Notes: generated from the letters alone by a model not told the origin. Positions 32,374 to 45,337 are shown, counted from the first letter of the stretch. The stretch: 64,000 bases of DNA from Parietaria judaica (GCA_954871525.1 OX940869.1:12051001-12115000); one strand, 5' to 3'. Translations and numbers: made by a program.

Positions 32374-34050
32374 CATGCATGGTTGGCCGACAAATAATAC
32401 GTAGTGGAATTAATACATGTACTGAGAGACATTAATCAAGAGATGTATCTACGTATATGATATGAAGTTGTGGTTTATTATGTGTTCTATATGGCATCTA
32501 ATAACTAATATGTCCTTTGATTTGAAATATTGTGTTGTATTATGTGTCCTACGTTGAAAAAGAAAAGAGAGAGATCATATCATCTAAAATGTGCTTTGAT
32601 TTGAAATTGTGGTGTACTATGTTTCCTTTGTTAAAAAAGAAAAGAGTGAGATATCATCTAAAATGTTCTTTGGTTTGAAATCGTAGATATGTGAATTGGA
32701 TTGAAAAGAAAAGAGTAATAATTGGAGTAATTAATGACGCTGAACTTTGCATCTAAAATGTTAGTTTTGACCATAATATCCTATATACATTTATTCAAAA
32801 GTAGAACATTGTCTTGTGCATTAAAAACTAATGCAAAATGTTAACTCGTAGAGAATGGATGAGACTATTAACTTGAATTAGGGGTGTACAAAAAAGACCC
32901 TAAACCGAATTTAAAATCGATAACATTAATTTAGTAATTTTTTCACTATCGAAAAATTTATGTTTTTTTTTAAATACCAAAAAATGCGGTTCAAACCGCT
33001 ACCGCTTTTTGCTAAATGGTAGCGTCTACTGTTTTCACAGTAAAAGCCGCTACGGATTACCGATTAACCCGATAATAAATTTGCATGTTTTTATACATTT
33101 AAAAATAGATAAATGTAAGACTTTTAGCATTTAATATCTATATAACAATGGTTTGGCATTATTTTATTTTGAACAATTTCTGTTGTTTTTGCAATTATTT
33201 CTTTTCGTTTGAATAAGAATGAATAAATGCCGCAAGACAATTGACTCCATTTGAATTATTTCATCAATTAGTTCTTTTTTTATGCTTTAGATTATGTAGT
33301 ACTAATTTGATTTTTCAAATAAATGATGATTATATTGCGTTTAGTAAAAACGCGGTTAAAACCGAATTTAAACTGAATTTAAAATCGATATATCGGTAAT
33401 TGGTAAAATTGGTTTTAAACTTTAATAGCGCGGCTTTCGGTTCTAAAATTGAAAAAACCAAATTTGATTGACTTTTGTTAATCAGTTACGAGATAATATT
33501 TGTACAGCATCGTGTAGAAGTACTATCATGAAATAATGAAATAGCTTTTAAGACGATCTCACAACATTAGAGAAATATAAAATAAAATTTAAAATATACC
33601 CCAAAAAAATAACATTTGTAACGGGTAGAGTACGTACTAAACTGAATGTCAACTTTTTGAAAGAATAAAAATCTTAATTTGCTGCCTAAAACTAAGATTT
33701 GGGGAGTAAAGGGCTATAATGAACAAAGTTTATTATCACCATACATTTGTGGAAATTCTTCAAAAGAAAAGTAGTATTAGAAAGAATTTGCTAAAAGACT
33801 TTGATTGGGATTTCATTAAAAAACATTAGAAAGAATTTGCTAAAAAACTTTGGTTGAGATTTCATTAAAAAAACATATCCTCTAATACCCCAATGCCAAA
33901 AAACAAAACACTATTCGAAAAAATATGGATCTTAATGAAAACCCAAATAAAGTTATTCTCCAAAAACGACCTAGTAGATTATCATATCATATCACCACAC
34001 TAATTATATTTTTGTTTTATTGGTCCACTAATATATTGGCTATTATTAGC
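32374..34050. other. Intergenic with degenerate hAT-type DNA, no gene
   Basis: 32500-32700 has imperfect repeats of gtgctttgatttgaaattgtgg. 32880-33475 begins aggggtgtacaaaa and is rich in aaaccgaatttaaaatcg words, the style of decayed plant hAT elements, but no matching right end was found. The rest is AT-rich. Confidence 0.45.
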
Positions 34051-34058
34051 GTATTATG

Positions 34059-34949
34059 CAAGGATCAAAATGCCGTTTTGGCCGATAAATCGTTTGCCGT
34101 TATCGATGGATTAATCGTTTGCCGATGGATTTATCGACGGAAAACCTATAAAAATTATCGTTTGCCGTTATCGAAACTTATCGAACTTATCGATGGATTA
34201 ATCGTTTATCGATGGATTTATCGATGGAAAACCTATAAAAAAATTTCACACATATTTTACACTAAAAAAATAACATAAAATACTAATGTCACAAAATATA
34301 AACATAAAAGCCTCATACAAAATATAATATATTAGCCACAAACCAAGTCTCATACTAATGTAACTAGCTCAAATCAACAATTTCCGAAACATATGTACTT
34401 TTGCCACAATGATATCATAATTCAGAAAAACTTCAAATTAAAAAAAAAAATTATGCAAACCGATTAGTTTTAAAATTATATACAATTTTATTAAACAAAA
34501 TTACACCAAAATATTCGAGTAACTAGCTCAAATCAACAATTTCCGAAACATATGTACTTTTGCCACAATGATATCACAATTCAGAAAAACTTCAAATTAA
34601 AAAAATAAATTATGCAAACCGATTAGTTTTAAAATTATATACAATTTTATAAAACGAAATTACACCAAAATATTCGAGTAACTAACTCAAATCAACAATT
34701 TCCGAAACATATGTACTTTTGCCACAATGATATCAAAATTTTCAAACTTACCCAAATTTGGACGAAAAGTCCTCCGATTATCGTTATTTTGCTCTTGAAA
34801 AGTTGCAGCGATAAGTACCAAAGTTTTCGGTTCGAAAAATTTCGAAAAGTATAAAACGGCAGCGATTACTAGAGATAAGTTACCGAGAACACCATTTCTT
34901 CGATTAATCGAACGATAATCGCTCGATTTTCGCGATTTTCGGAACCTTG
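34059..34949. mobile_element. hAT-like non-autonomous element, family CAAGG, copy 2
   Basis: Ends CAAGGATCAAAAT (34059) and CGGAACCTTG (34949); perfect 8-bp duplication GTATTATG (34051-34058 and 34950-34957). The left side holds gccgataaatcg/cgtttgccg family words. The interior has three copies, the last shortened, of a roughly 159-base unit beginning ctcaaatcaacaatttccg (near 34368, 34527 and 34687). No transposase. Confidence 0.9.
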
Positions 34950-35175
34950 GTATTATGTATACCACAAAGTACAAACATGAAACATGATATCATCACCACA
35001 TAAAATTATATTTATATAATTAGCTGCGTGAAACACGTTTTGGTCCTATCCTAGGTGATGTTGACCATGTTATTTTTAAGATGTTGCCCACTCGTGTTTT
35101 AGTTGCATTCAAAACATTCAGTGAAGAGGAGAGAGAGAGAGATAGAGAGAGAAATTTTTAAGTTTATATATCAAA

Positions 35176-36442
35176 ATGGTCAGAACACCTAGCTTCGACA
35201 AGAATGGGATGAAGAAAGGAACTTGGACAACAGAAGAAGATAGAAAGCTAGTGGCTTATGTCACTAGATATGGCTGCTGGAATTGGCGCCAACTTCCCAA
35301 ATTTGCAGGTCTGTATATATATATATATATATGTATATAATATACATCTCTCTCTGATATATACTCTTTACAATCTATATAGAGAGAGCATGTGAAAACT
35401 TTTAAAGTTTAATAGGAAGCGGGCATGCTCGGATTTCTTGAGATCGTCTAAGCGTTATTTTGTAATTTTTTTTGGACATGAGCCGAACTTCAAAATAACG
35501 AGAGTTAAGAACTCCGGTATAGTTTGAGTTTCAGATATTTGTATGTCGTACGTGGTTTGAAGTACTTCAAAAAAACGAGTTTAATAGTACGTACTCAACC
35601 ATCAGTTGATTTATTGCTCAAAAATATAAAAATTTATCTAAATTTCAGGTCTCAAGAGGTGTGGCAAGAGTTGTAGATTGAGATGGATGAACTATCTGAG
35701 GCCAAATCTTAAGAGGGGAAACTACACAAAGGAAGAAGAAGAAGTCATTATCAGATTGCACCAAACTCTTGGGAATAAGTATGAATCATATATTTGTATG
35801 TATATATATATATATGGAGCTATATATATATACATATATATATATATGTATACACGACTTATAATCATCTTCATTGAAATAACAGTAGTTTTCTTTAATT
35901 ATTGTCCTAGATGGTCGGCTATGGCGGCTGAGCTGCCGGGAAGAACGGATAACGAGATCAAGAACCATTGGCACACTCATCTGAAGAAACGTACCAACTC
36001 ATCTCGAGACCATCGAGACGACCACGATCATTACCAGGATTCCGATGACCATGACCATGAAAATCCAAAAATCCTAGACGCTAGCGATTCCCCATTGGCC
36101 GGTGCATCGCAACAGACATCATTGTCAGGCAACGAACTCTCAACTTTGACGTCCGATAGTCCACGTACTAACGTTTGTTCGACGGAAATAATAAGCGCAG
36201 GCAGTCACCTGATTGATGATAATAATGCTGTTAATCCCTCGGAGACGTTCTCGCAGTTCATGAGCGATGATTTTTGGACCAAGCCGTTCTTGGCTGATAG
36301 CTCGTACTTCAACAACATCGATTATTTCCTCTCGCCGGCCTTGACAGAGCCGGGGTATTTTTTGTCGGAGTTCGACGCCAACTACAACTTTTTTGCCCAT
36401 TCGAATTTCTACCAGGAACATGTTCAATCACATCTTTCATGA
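35176..36442 (+). CDS. R2R3-MYB transcription factor
   Basis: A DNA-binding nuclear regulator. Exons 35176-35308, 35649-35778 and 35911-36442 give a 264-residue protein; the two introns are at the positions conserved in plant R2R3-MYB genes. R2 (about residues 14-64: [43 protein letters not shown]) and R3 (about 67-115: [35 protein letters not shown]) keep the tryptophan spacing, with the usual replacement of the first R3 tryptophan. The bHLH-interaction signature is not satisfied (Thr at the Leu position after RLHQ). The tail is Asp/His-rich, then DDFWTKPFL, reminiscent of the short W-containing motif of MYB13/14/15-type proteins. No defects seen. It is the only apparently functional host gene here. 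Confidence 0.93.
35309..35648 (+). other. MYB intron 1
   Basis: GT at 35309 to AG at 35648, 340 bases, phase 1; begins with a (TA)n tract. Confidence 0.9.
35779..35910 (+). other. MYB intron 2
   Basis: GT at 35779 to AG at 35910, 132 bases, phase 2; largely TA/TACA repeats. Splicing restores GNKWSAM across the junction. Confidence 0.9.
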
Positions 36443-36574
36443 CAATATTTAAGACTAATTAGGCGTGAGATAGACAAAGTTTATGTTCTCGTGTACTAAG
36501 TGTACGTGTCGTAGTTTGTGGTTAGTGATTAATGATATGACAAATATTGACAATCGATTTTACTTTTGTTGCTT

Positions 36575-36576
36575 TC

Positions 36577-36618
<42 letters not shown>
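36575..36618. repeat. (TA)n microsatellite
   Basis: About 21 TA units at the left edge of the foldback element; TA repeats also follow its right end at 37088-37100. Confidence 0.9.
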
Positions 36619-36622
<4 letters not shown>

Positions 36623-37087
36623 TAATGACGGCAAAAATACCCAAAGTTTGGTCAAAGAACCCCTCGTGTACCCAAAGTTTAAAAGTGGTGGCAAAAATAC
36701 CCAAAGTCACATTTGGGGAGTTGACCACTCCATTCTCGTAACGTCGTTAACTTACCGGTTAACTCTGGCCACGTGGACAACTGTGTTTTGTTAAGTGTAA
36801 TCATTAGGGGTTCAATTAGTTGTATTAAATAGTGTTTATTAGGGGTTTAATTCGTTGTTTTGTCGTAAACGAGACTGATTTGGGCTCATCCATGTGGCAA
36901 AAATTGTTATGTCAGCAACCCACGTTTGTCTGTATGGCCATAGATAACGAGTAAGTTAACAGCGTTACGAGAATGGACTGGTCAACTCCCCAAATGCGAC
37001 TTTGGGTATTTTTACCACCACTTTTAAACTTTGGGTACACGAGGGGTTCTTTGAACAAACTTTGAATATTTTTGCCGTCATTAACCC
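36619..37087. mobile_element. Long-TIR foldback/MITE element
   Basis: The first and last 137 or so bases are inverted copies (GGGTTAATGACGGCAAAAAT at 36619; its complement ends at 37087). Inside the arms a sub-unit with gcaaaaatacccaaagt occurs twice. The element sits in TA-repeat DNA, so its target duplication cannot be resolved. No ORF. It lies 177 bases after the MYB stop codon. Mutator-like origin is possible from the long arms. Confidence 0.85.
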
Positions 37088-37390
37088 TATATATATATAT
37101 TCAATACTTACAAGTTTTGGTTGTAATATTGAATGCTGATTTTTCGTCACTGATTTTTCATTGATAAACGCCACATATAGCAGGAGAACGTTTTCATCAC
37201 GAGTCTTGATAGTGACGTGGCAGAGTAAAACTTTTTTGTATAAATTGAATGATCAGACGAAAAATCAAAGGATCGATTGATCGAGCCTTTCGCTATTTGT
37301 ATTATTTATATGTATATTTTGATATAACCAGACAAAATCAAGCAAAAATCGCTATGATAAAGACATAACGAACAAATTCATTATCCTATG

Positions 37391-37424
<34 letters not shown>

Positions 37425-37742
37425 TTTAGCATAAAAATATATTGTGTGAAAAAAATATTTGTAACGTGATATTTTTTAATCGAGTATTTAACTCGAAATC
37501 ATAAACGATTACAAGTTTTTTAACCGAATTCCAAGAGCGTTATACATCACTTTCTAAAACTCCTCCCACTTAAAATTAAACTGAATGTCAATCTTTGAGC
37601 ATATAATATTAGGTGAACATAAATATAATTACTCCCAAATGTCAACGCCAATATATTGCAAAGAAGACACTAGTTTTATCCTTATTCGACGATAATACCC
37701 GAAATTATGTGAAATAACCCAAGTAAAAAAAAAAATATATAC
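37088..37742. other. Intergenic, AT-rich, no gene
   Basis: Nothing recognisable except a (TA)n tract at about 37391-37418. Confidence 0.6.
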
Positions 37743-37750
37743 CTTAATAT

Positions 37751-38573
37751 CAAGGTTCTAAATGCCGATATTAATGTCGTTTCGCACTCTCCTTTTTACA
37801 GATATATCGCTTGGCGACGGATAAATCGGGAAAAACAAATATATCGCTTGCCGCAAATACGTACCTCATAAATTTCATAAAAATATAAAACTATAGAGCT
37901 TAATTACATGAATTAATTTGTATCTATCAATACCTTAATTTGTGTTTGAAAGTCCAATCACTTGGGCTCATATATCTAATAATGCTTTACATAATATTTA
38001 GAGGGTTTAATAATAAATATTACGTAATAAAATTAAAATATAAATATTTATCTTAAGAGAGGGAAATAATATAAAATATAAAATAAAAATTCAAAATTAG
38101 AGGGTTAAAAAAGTTACAAAATATAGATAAAAAGTGGGTGAGTAGTTTAATATTGAGTAAATATAAGATATAAAATGAATAAAAAAATATAAAAAAAAAT
38201 ATTATGCCGCAATTAAAATTATTGACCATCCAATATATAGCAGTGGATCCCACTTTGTTTAACATTAATATTTGTATTAGAGTATTTAATATTTTCGGAA
38301 AACCTACACTTCTCCTCCTTCCTTTCTTCTCCAAACTTTCTTTACAGACAAGTACAACAATATTGGTGAAGTCTTGGTTTTAAACGGATTTTGACACTAT
38401 TTTTCGTCGTTTCTGGCTTGGAACGATACAACGGAATCGCTACCGAATTCCGAACAAAAGCCGTCAAAATTCTGGAAAACGGCAACGATTTATGCCGGAT
38501 TTCGGTCCGCAAATCTTCATTTTCCGGCATATCAGCGGCATGTCGACGACGTGCTGCTAATTTTAACACCATG
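37751..38573. mobile_element. hAT-like non-autonomous element, family CAAGG, copy 3
   Basis: Ends CAAGGTTCTAAATGCCG (37751) and AATTTTAACACCATG (38573), with a perfect 8-bp duplication CTTAATAT (37743-37750 and 38574-38581). Contains the family words atatatcgcttgccg and, near the right end, cggcaacgatttatgccgg. No transposase. Confidence 0.85.
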
Positions 38574-38951
38574 CTTAATATATATATAGGAAAATTTTAG
38601 CGAAATCCTTCCCTCTCTAACAGTGACGGAGCTAGTTCGCCGTCTCAATAGGGGCACTTTTTTAAAAAATTTTGTTTGAGAATTTTTATATATTTTTATT
38701 TTAAAACACAATTAAAGTATACTCTTAAGCATGGTTCGAATGTTCCTCAATAATCATCGATTATCCATCTTGCCAGTAGTCATCGGCAAATATTCCATGC
38801 CAATCGATTATCCGTAAAAAAACAGTGTAAAAATAATAAAAAATTAGGTACTTTTAATTTTTTTTGCACTTTTCAACAATTTTAGGCAAAAGTACCTTCA
38901 ATGCAAAAAAAAAAGATATTTTCGTATGACATGATTTTATTTGAGTATTTA

Positions 38952-39734
38952 TGTTAAGGTCGGATTTGGTCAAATCCATCCTCAACACAACTCGTGTCGT
39001 TTTGCCCATAAACGACATAAGGGAAGGCGAGGAAGCTCATCGCCCGAGGAGGTAAACAAGGCGTATCCCCGAGGAGGACTATCCTCGAGGAGGATTATCT
39101 CCGAGGAGGTTTGACCGCGAGGAGGTGTGGCCACGCGAGAGTAGGTTGCGATGAAGTGTCCCATCACGTTCGACGAGGAATTACGTCATGATGGTTTATG
39201 CAGAGCCGAATGACGGCTAACGAGATGCGCATTTAATGAAGCCGACCTACTCACTCGATGAGAAGCACCAGCGACGAGGCTTGCAGAGCCGAATGACGTC
39301 TGACGGGATGCGCATTTAATGAGGCTCACCTACCCATAATGACAGTCTGCTCGGAAGTGACATAAAGCAGGGATTAACCATGCTTCCCTCAAATAACTCT
39401 GGGAAGCAAATGATTAAAGAGAGAAAAAAGGCGGGAAAGAAGAAAAGGGACATAATGTAAACTCTATAAAAGGCAAGATAAGCCTCATTTGTAATGGTTC
39501 GGAAAAATAGAGAAAAAGGCCCGGGAAAGAGAGAGAGATCCGGTAATAGAAAGGCTACGCCAAAGAAAGAATTTTTGTTCATGATCCTTCATCTGTCCAG
39601 CTATTCAACGAAAGAAAACCGAGCTCATATAGGAAAATATAATAAAACAAAGATATTCACTGATTATTGTTATTAATTTGTTGTTCGTGATTATTTCTGT
39701 GACTGGAAAAGGGCGGTGAAAATCGCCCTCTACA
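38952..39734 (+). repeat. 5' LTR of the Tat element, 783 bp
   Basis: TATAAAAG lies at 39465-39472. The doubled gcagagccgaatgac block seen in the solo LTR is present (near 39200 and 39282). Compared with the 3' LTR it has about 38 extra bases near 39572-39612. Confidence 0.95.
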
Positions 39735-39735
39735 G

Positions 39736-39753
39736 TTTGGCGCCCACCGAGGG
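39736..39753 (+). other. Primer-binding site of the Tat element
   Basis: TTTGGCGCCCACCGAGGG begins two bases after the LTR end. It matches, with two changes, the site of the 4.4-kb element at 31077-31094. Confidence 0.75.
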
Positions 39754-40112
39754 GCTTTGTTTTCTTTCTAACTCACAGCCAGGAATTTGAAGGAGCGAGA
39801 TGTCGTCGAGCGACACCATCATCAGTTTAGAAGGGGACGAAGTCCCAGCCATGGAGAGACTCCAGCGGCAGTTGGCCGAAGCCAACGCGAGAGTGATGGA
39901 GGTAACAAGGGTGGCCGAGGAGGCGGCCAGGAAGGCGGAAGAGCAGGAGGAGCGGAACGGACGACTTACTGCCCTTCTGGAGCGCGCTAGTCAAAGAAGG
40001 GAAGGCCCGGAGAGCACAATCGCGGGATCTTCAGCTCGAGAAGAGGGTGGAATTATAGCCGAGGGAGAGCAAGGTAACCTGACACCTGAAGCGCCGCCGA
40101 TCAATAGGGATC

Positions 40113-40938
40113 TGTTGTCGCCTGTGGAAACTTCGTCGCTGCGTACTTCTAAACTCGGGTACCTGCAAAACAAAGGTTAGTGTAAAACTCCGGGAAGGCT
40201 GAGTCGCAGACTAGGTCGCTCTCTTTAAGGTGTTTCGTGGCTCTGCCTCGGTGTTCGCAGTTTGTGATTGCCCCGTCACCCCCAGGATAAAACAGCCCAG
40301 ATCTATTCTGTCTCGACCGACACCGTGCACTCGGTACCGATCGGAATCACTCAAACCCTCGGAATATTTTGCTCGGAATACTGTATATAGCTCTGGTTGA
40401 AGAAAATGTTTACGTTATGAAAATAACGTTCAGAAAAATAACGGGCAAAAAATAGAAAGTGGAGAGAAAATGGGGGTAGTGGACTGACTAATCCAAACGC
40501 GTAGGACTAAATCATTTCCACGTCAGAAAATAATTTTCGCAATAATTAATTTCGGCAAAAGTAATTTAAGTTTTAATTACGGCAAAAATTTCTAATAATT
40601 TTTTGGCAAAAATAATTATGTTTGCACCAGAATACTCAACGCCCGCTCGCACGCACCACAACACACCGCACCGCGCCTCGCCTCGCCATGCCACGGCCGG
40701 CCGGTCGGACTGACGGCAACGGCGCGCGCGCGCGTGTGTGGTAGTTCGGTGATGCATTTGGGTGATTCCTCTCCCCTTCACAAAATTGTGTGACCCAAAG
40801 GGCCCAAGCCCTAAGTGCAATTCTTTGGTATATAAACCATTCTAAACACATGTCTCCAACCCATGTAGGACTTCTTTGTGAAAGAGAGGTAAGCATGCAA
40901 AGCATAAAATTTCATTAGTTGTATTACAAGTTCAAACA
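40113..40938 (-). repeat. 3' LTR (minus orientation) of copia, 826 bp
   Basis: Almost the same as 45361-46231 but lacking about 47 bases corresponding to 45640-45686 (gcgatttttagatatgaaaa onward). Confidence 0.93.
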
Positions 40939-41504
40939 ATCCCCCACTTGAAATTTTTAAAAAATATGTATAAAAAATAATTTTCATCGAGAAAGATAAA
41001 ACAGTGTAAAGCTATGCTTAAGCAAAGGTGCCTGGCGGCTTGAACCTTTACGTAGTGAAGGTGATTCAGAATACACTAGAGTAACTCGTAGTTTTGAACT
41101 CTATCTCTGATAACATCTCACACATAACTTTACTAGGGTTTAGTTCGTAAAGCCCATGCAATTACGGCCGTGCACGTTATCCCAGTTCAGTGAACGCTCT
41201 AGAGAATTTGCCAAATTCCATAGGAAGCGGCCCCACTTCCACATTCACTTAGGTGAGTCTATCAAGAGTACTCCTGTAGCTCGGTACCCCACTCAACATA
41301 GAGTATAGACATTATTAAGAACTGAAAATCAGTTCAACCTTTCAACGCTTCAGGATGTCATGCTTTGACATAAGTCATAGGAGTGGGACTGAAACAGTTA
41401 TCAGCATGATTCACTACTTTCCACTTAGTGAGTTGTTATTACCCTTTGAACCTATTTCTTGGGATCTCCAGTCTATAGGTTGGGTTGCCCCCACTAGTGC
41501 TCTA
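40939..41504 (-). other. Copia 3' untranslated internal region
   Basis: Non-coding stretch between the polyprotein stop and the 3' LTR, ending with the polypurine tract at 40939-40951. No ORF of note. Confidence 0.7.
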
Positions 41505-44500
41505 TCAATCTAATGGCAGTAGTCCCATTCCCTTCGTGGTCTTTAAGACCTTTTCTCGCGCTAACCCTTTCGTCAAAGGATCAGCCAAGTTCTCATCAGT
41601 CCGTACATGATCCACTCTAACAGCGCCATTCTCGAGGAATCCTCTAATGGTGCTATGCTTGCGACAAATTTGTCGCTTCTTGCCCTTGTAATAACGGTTC
41701 TAAACTTTTGCGATTGCTGTAGTACTATCGCAATGGATCAAGATGGCTGGGATCGGTGTTTCCCATAAGGGAATCTTGGATAACAGACTTCTGAGCCAGT
41801 CTGCTTCGTCACTAGCTGCAACTAGTGCTATCATCTCAGACTCCATCGTCGATTGGGCCAAAATAGTCTGTTTCTTAGACTTCCAGGCAACAGCCCCACC
41901 GGCAATGCTAAAAATGTAACCACTACTAGCCTTGGAGTCATCTGAAAGGGTGTTCCAATCAGCGACGCTGTATCCTTCAAGGACCGCGGGAAACCTCTGG
42001 TAATGTAATCCTAGGTGCTGGGTGCGCTTTAAATATCGCATCACCCTCTCAATAGCATACCAATGCTCTAAACTCGGTCTGCTAGTAAACCTACCCAGTA
42101 ATCCCACAACATAAGCTATATCGGGCCTAGTGCAATCGGCGGCATACCTAAGGCTGCCGATAATGCTCACATACTCATTTTGTCTAACACCGTCGCCGGT
42201 GTTCTTGAACAATTTCACACTAGGATCGTAGGGAGTACAAGCTGGTTTACAGTCAAAGTAATTGTATTTCTTTAAGCTCTTTTCTACATAATGAGATTGA
42301 TCTAAAGAAAGTCCCTTTTCAGACCTTGTTATCTTGACACCTAAGATCACATCAGCTTCTCCTAAATCTTTCATGTCAAAGTTAGCAGACAATATGCTCT
42401 TCACATCATTTATCAAATGGATGTTAGAGCCAAAGATCAACAAATCATCTACATATAAACAGATAATTGTGGAAAGACCATTTTCTAATTTATAGTAAAT
42501 GCATTTGTCGCTCTCATTAACTTTGAAACCATGCGACACTATTAAGTTATCAAACTTTTCATGCCATTGCTTAGGACCTTGCTTTAAACCATAGAGACTT
42601 GTCAAGTTTGCAAACCTGGTTCTCATGACCGTGAACTACAAAACCTTCAGGTTGCTCCATGTAAATCTCTTCTTCCAATTCTCCATTGAGAAAAATTGTC
42701 TTCACATCCATCTGGTGTACTACGAGATCATGCAAAGCAGCTATAGAAAGTAGAACCCTAATCGAGGTGAACTTAGACACTGGCGAATAGGTATCAAAGA
42801 AGTCTACATTCTCTCTTTGCCTAAATCCCTTAGCTACTAGGCGGGCCTTATATTTATCTATGGTTCCATCAGGCTTCAATTTCTTCTTAAGGATCCATTT
42901 ACATCTTATTGTCTTACAACGCGGAGAAAGATCTACCAAATGCCAAGTTCTATTAGATTCTAGGGAATCCATCTCATCATCTATCGCTTCTTGCCACAAG
43001 TTGGCATCTATCGACAAGGCTTCCTGAAGACTAGTAGGATCTTCTTCTACGTTGTAGGTTTGGAATTCTAACCCAAAATCTTTAGCGGTACGAGCTCTCT
43101 TGCTCTTCCTAATTTTTGGTTCTATCTCACTAGTAGGTTCCTGAACTCTAACTAATGTCGAAGAACTAGAACTCGAGCCCCCACTATTCTTAGATATAAA
43201 TGGAAACTTATCTTCGAAGAAATCGGCATCGTTTGATTCTATAACTACTTGGTTTTTCAGATCATAGAACCTATAGGCTTTGCTATTTACGGCATACCCG
43301 ATGAAGACACATTCATAGGCTCTACTGGCTAATTTCTTTCTCTTTGGATCTGGTATCCTAGCATAAGCTAAACAACCCCAAGTCCTAAAATAAGACAGGT
43401 TTGGTTTCTTACCCTTGAGCTCGTACGGAGAAATACTACTTTTTGACTTAGGAATTCTATTCAACACATAGCAAACAATCAACAAAAATTCACCCCACCA
43501 ATACGAAGCGGCACCAAAACTAAGCAAGGTAGCTACGATTAATTCAGCTAAAGTCCTATTTTTTCTTTCCGCTTTTCCATTCATCTCGGGAGAATATGGC
43601 GCGGTTTTTTTCGTGAATAATGCCATGCGATTTATAAAATTCTACAAACGGATCAGAATCATATTCGGTTCCTCTATCACTACGAAATCTCTTGATTTTC
43701 CTATTGAATTGATTTTCTATCTCCGTAACGAAAACTTTAAACATATCAAGAGCATCACTTTTATTTATCAATAAGTAAACATAGGTATAATCTGAACTAT
43801 CATCGATAAAGGTTATAAAATATCTTTTTCCGTTTCTAGTCATGACACCATCAAATTCGAACAAATCCGAATTAATTAAATCTAACGGTTCTGATTCTCT
43901 AACTACTGATTTATGCGACTTTTTGGTGATTTTAGCTTGACTACACGATTCACATTTTTCAAAACCATTTATCGATAATTTCGGAATCATATCTAGGTTA
44001 CTTAGATTACTAATTATTCTTTTGTTAATGTGACAAAGCCTAGTATGCCAAACATTAAAAGAACACAACGAGTAAACGGAAGAATTCACTTTATTTACTT
44101 CAACATTAAGCTTAAACATCCCATCAGTAGCATAACCCTTTCCCACAAACACATTATTCTTAGTAATAGTGTAAAGATCTGCCCCTATAACCTGAGTAAA
44201 TCCTGCCTTGTTGAGAAGGTAGCCCGAAACCAGATTCTTTCTCATCTCTGGAGTGTGCAGCACATCTTTGAGGACGACCGTTTTTCCGGAGGTAAACTTC
44301 AACTCGACCTCGCCGGTGCCAACAACAATAGTGGAGAGGGAGTCTCCCAGCAGCACTTTCCTATCCTTCGCCTCTGAGTATGACTTGAAAAGTTCACGCT
44401 CGAAACAGACGTGGCGGGTAGCCCCGGTGTCTATCCACCGACCCTCAGATCCACCTGCGAGGTTAACCTCGGAAATCATGGCAACCAGTTGTTCTTCAGT

Positions 44501-45337
44501 CAAGTTCGCCTGTGGAGCAGGATGACGCTTGTTCCTACAATTCCGAGCCATATGCCCGGGCTTGTTACAATTGAAGCAAACAAACTGGACCGAATCACCT
44601 GAGGGGGGTTTCTGGGGCGGAGCACTCTTCGCTTGGTTGTTGCTTGGCGCGCGGTTCCGATTCTTCATAGGTTTGCCTTTCGGCTTCAGAACCGCAAAGG
44701 ACTTGTTGGAGACAGCATTGATCTCCTCCTTCTGGTCTTGCTTACAGGCTTCCTCCTCGATCCGAAGACGGGTGATCAGGCTCTCCAGAGAAAACTCCTT
44801 GGTTTTGTGCGTTAGAGTATTCTTAAAATCTTTCCAAGAAGGAGGCAGCTTGTCAATAATAACAACAACTTGGAACTGATCGTCTAGGACCATACCTTCA
44901 GTGATGATTTCGTGGGCGATTTTCTGAAGCTCGTGAGATTGGGCCTCCACAGACTTCTCGTCAGACATCTGGAATTTGAGGTAGCGGGAGACAATGTACT
45001 TCTTCGTGCCGGCCTCCTCTGTGTCGTACTTCTTTTGGAGCGCATCCCAGATTTCCTTGGCGGACTTGTTGTTGATGTAGTAGGTGTAGAGATCGTCGGA
45101 GAGGCCGTTGATGATGTAGTTTTTGAAGAGAAAGTCTGCCTCCTCCCAGTCGGTGACCTCCTTGGTCTGCACGTCAGTGGGCTCTTCGGGAAGGATGGGC
45201 TTCTCCGTGGTGGCGGCATGGGCAACCTTCTTGACCGTCAGGAAGAACAGCATCTTCTGGCTCCAGCGCTTGAAGTGGGCACCTTCGAACATGAAGGGAC
45301 GGTTGAGGTCGGCAGCAGCAACGTCGGGGTAGGCCAT
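41505..45337 (-). pseudogene. Copia gag-pol polyprotein, nearly full length
   Basis: The minus-strand ATG at 45337 opens MAYPDVAAADLNRPF. Order: gag (FKRWSQKMLFFLT); zinc knuckle CFNCNKPGHMARNC; protease WIDTGATRHVC; GAG-pre-integrase VWHTRLCHIN; integrase with Asp in NSDLFEF, Asp in FRSDRGTEY and Glu in SPEMNGKAERK; reverse transcriptase with YVDDLLIFG; RNase H with ADWN, ESEM and HCDST; C-terminus ENLADPLTKGL, stop at 41505. Three lesions: seven A at 43605-43611 (plus-strand T) where six keep the frame; a two-base loss near 42600 (KSL|YGLKQ); and a TAG at about 41700, likely from a Gln codon. Active-site residues are all kept, so the copy died recently. Confidence 0.93.

Noticed and set aside
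36486..36794. Short ORF after the MYB gene
   Set aside because: It spans a TA microsatellite and the foldback arm; chance ORF.
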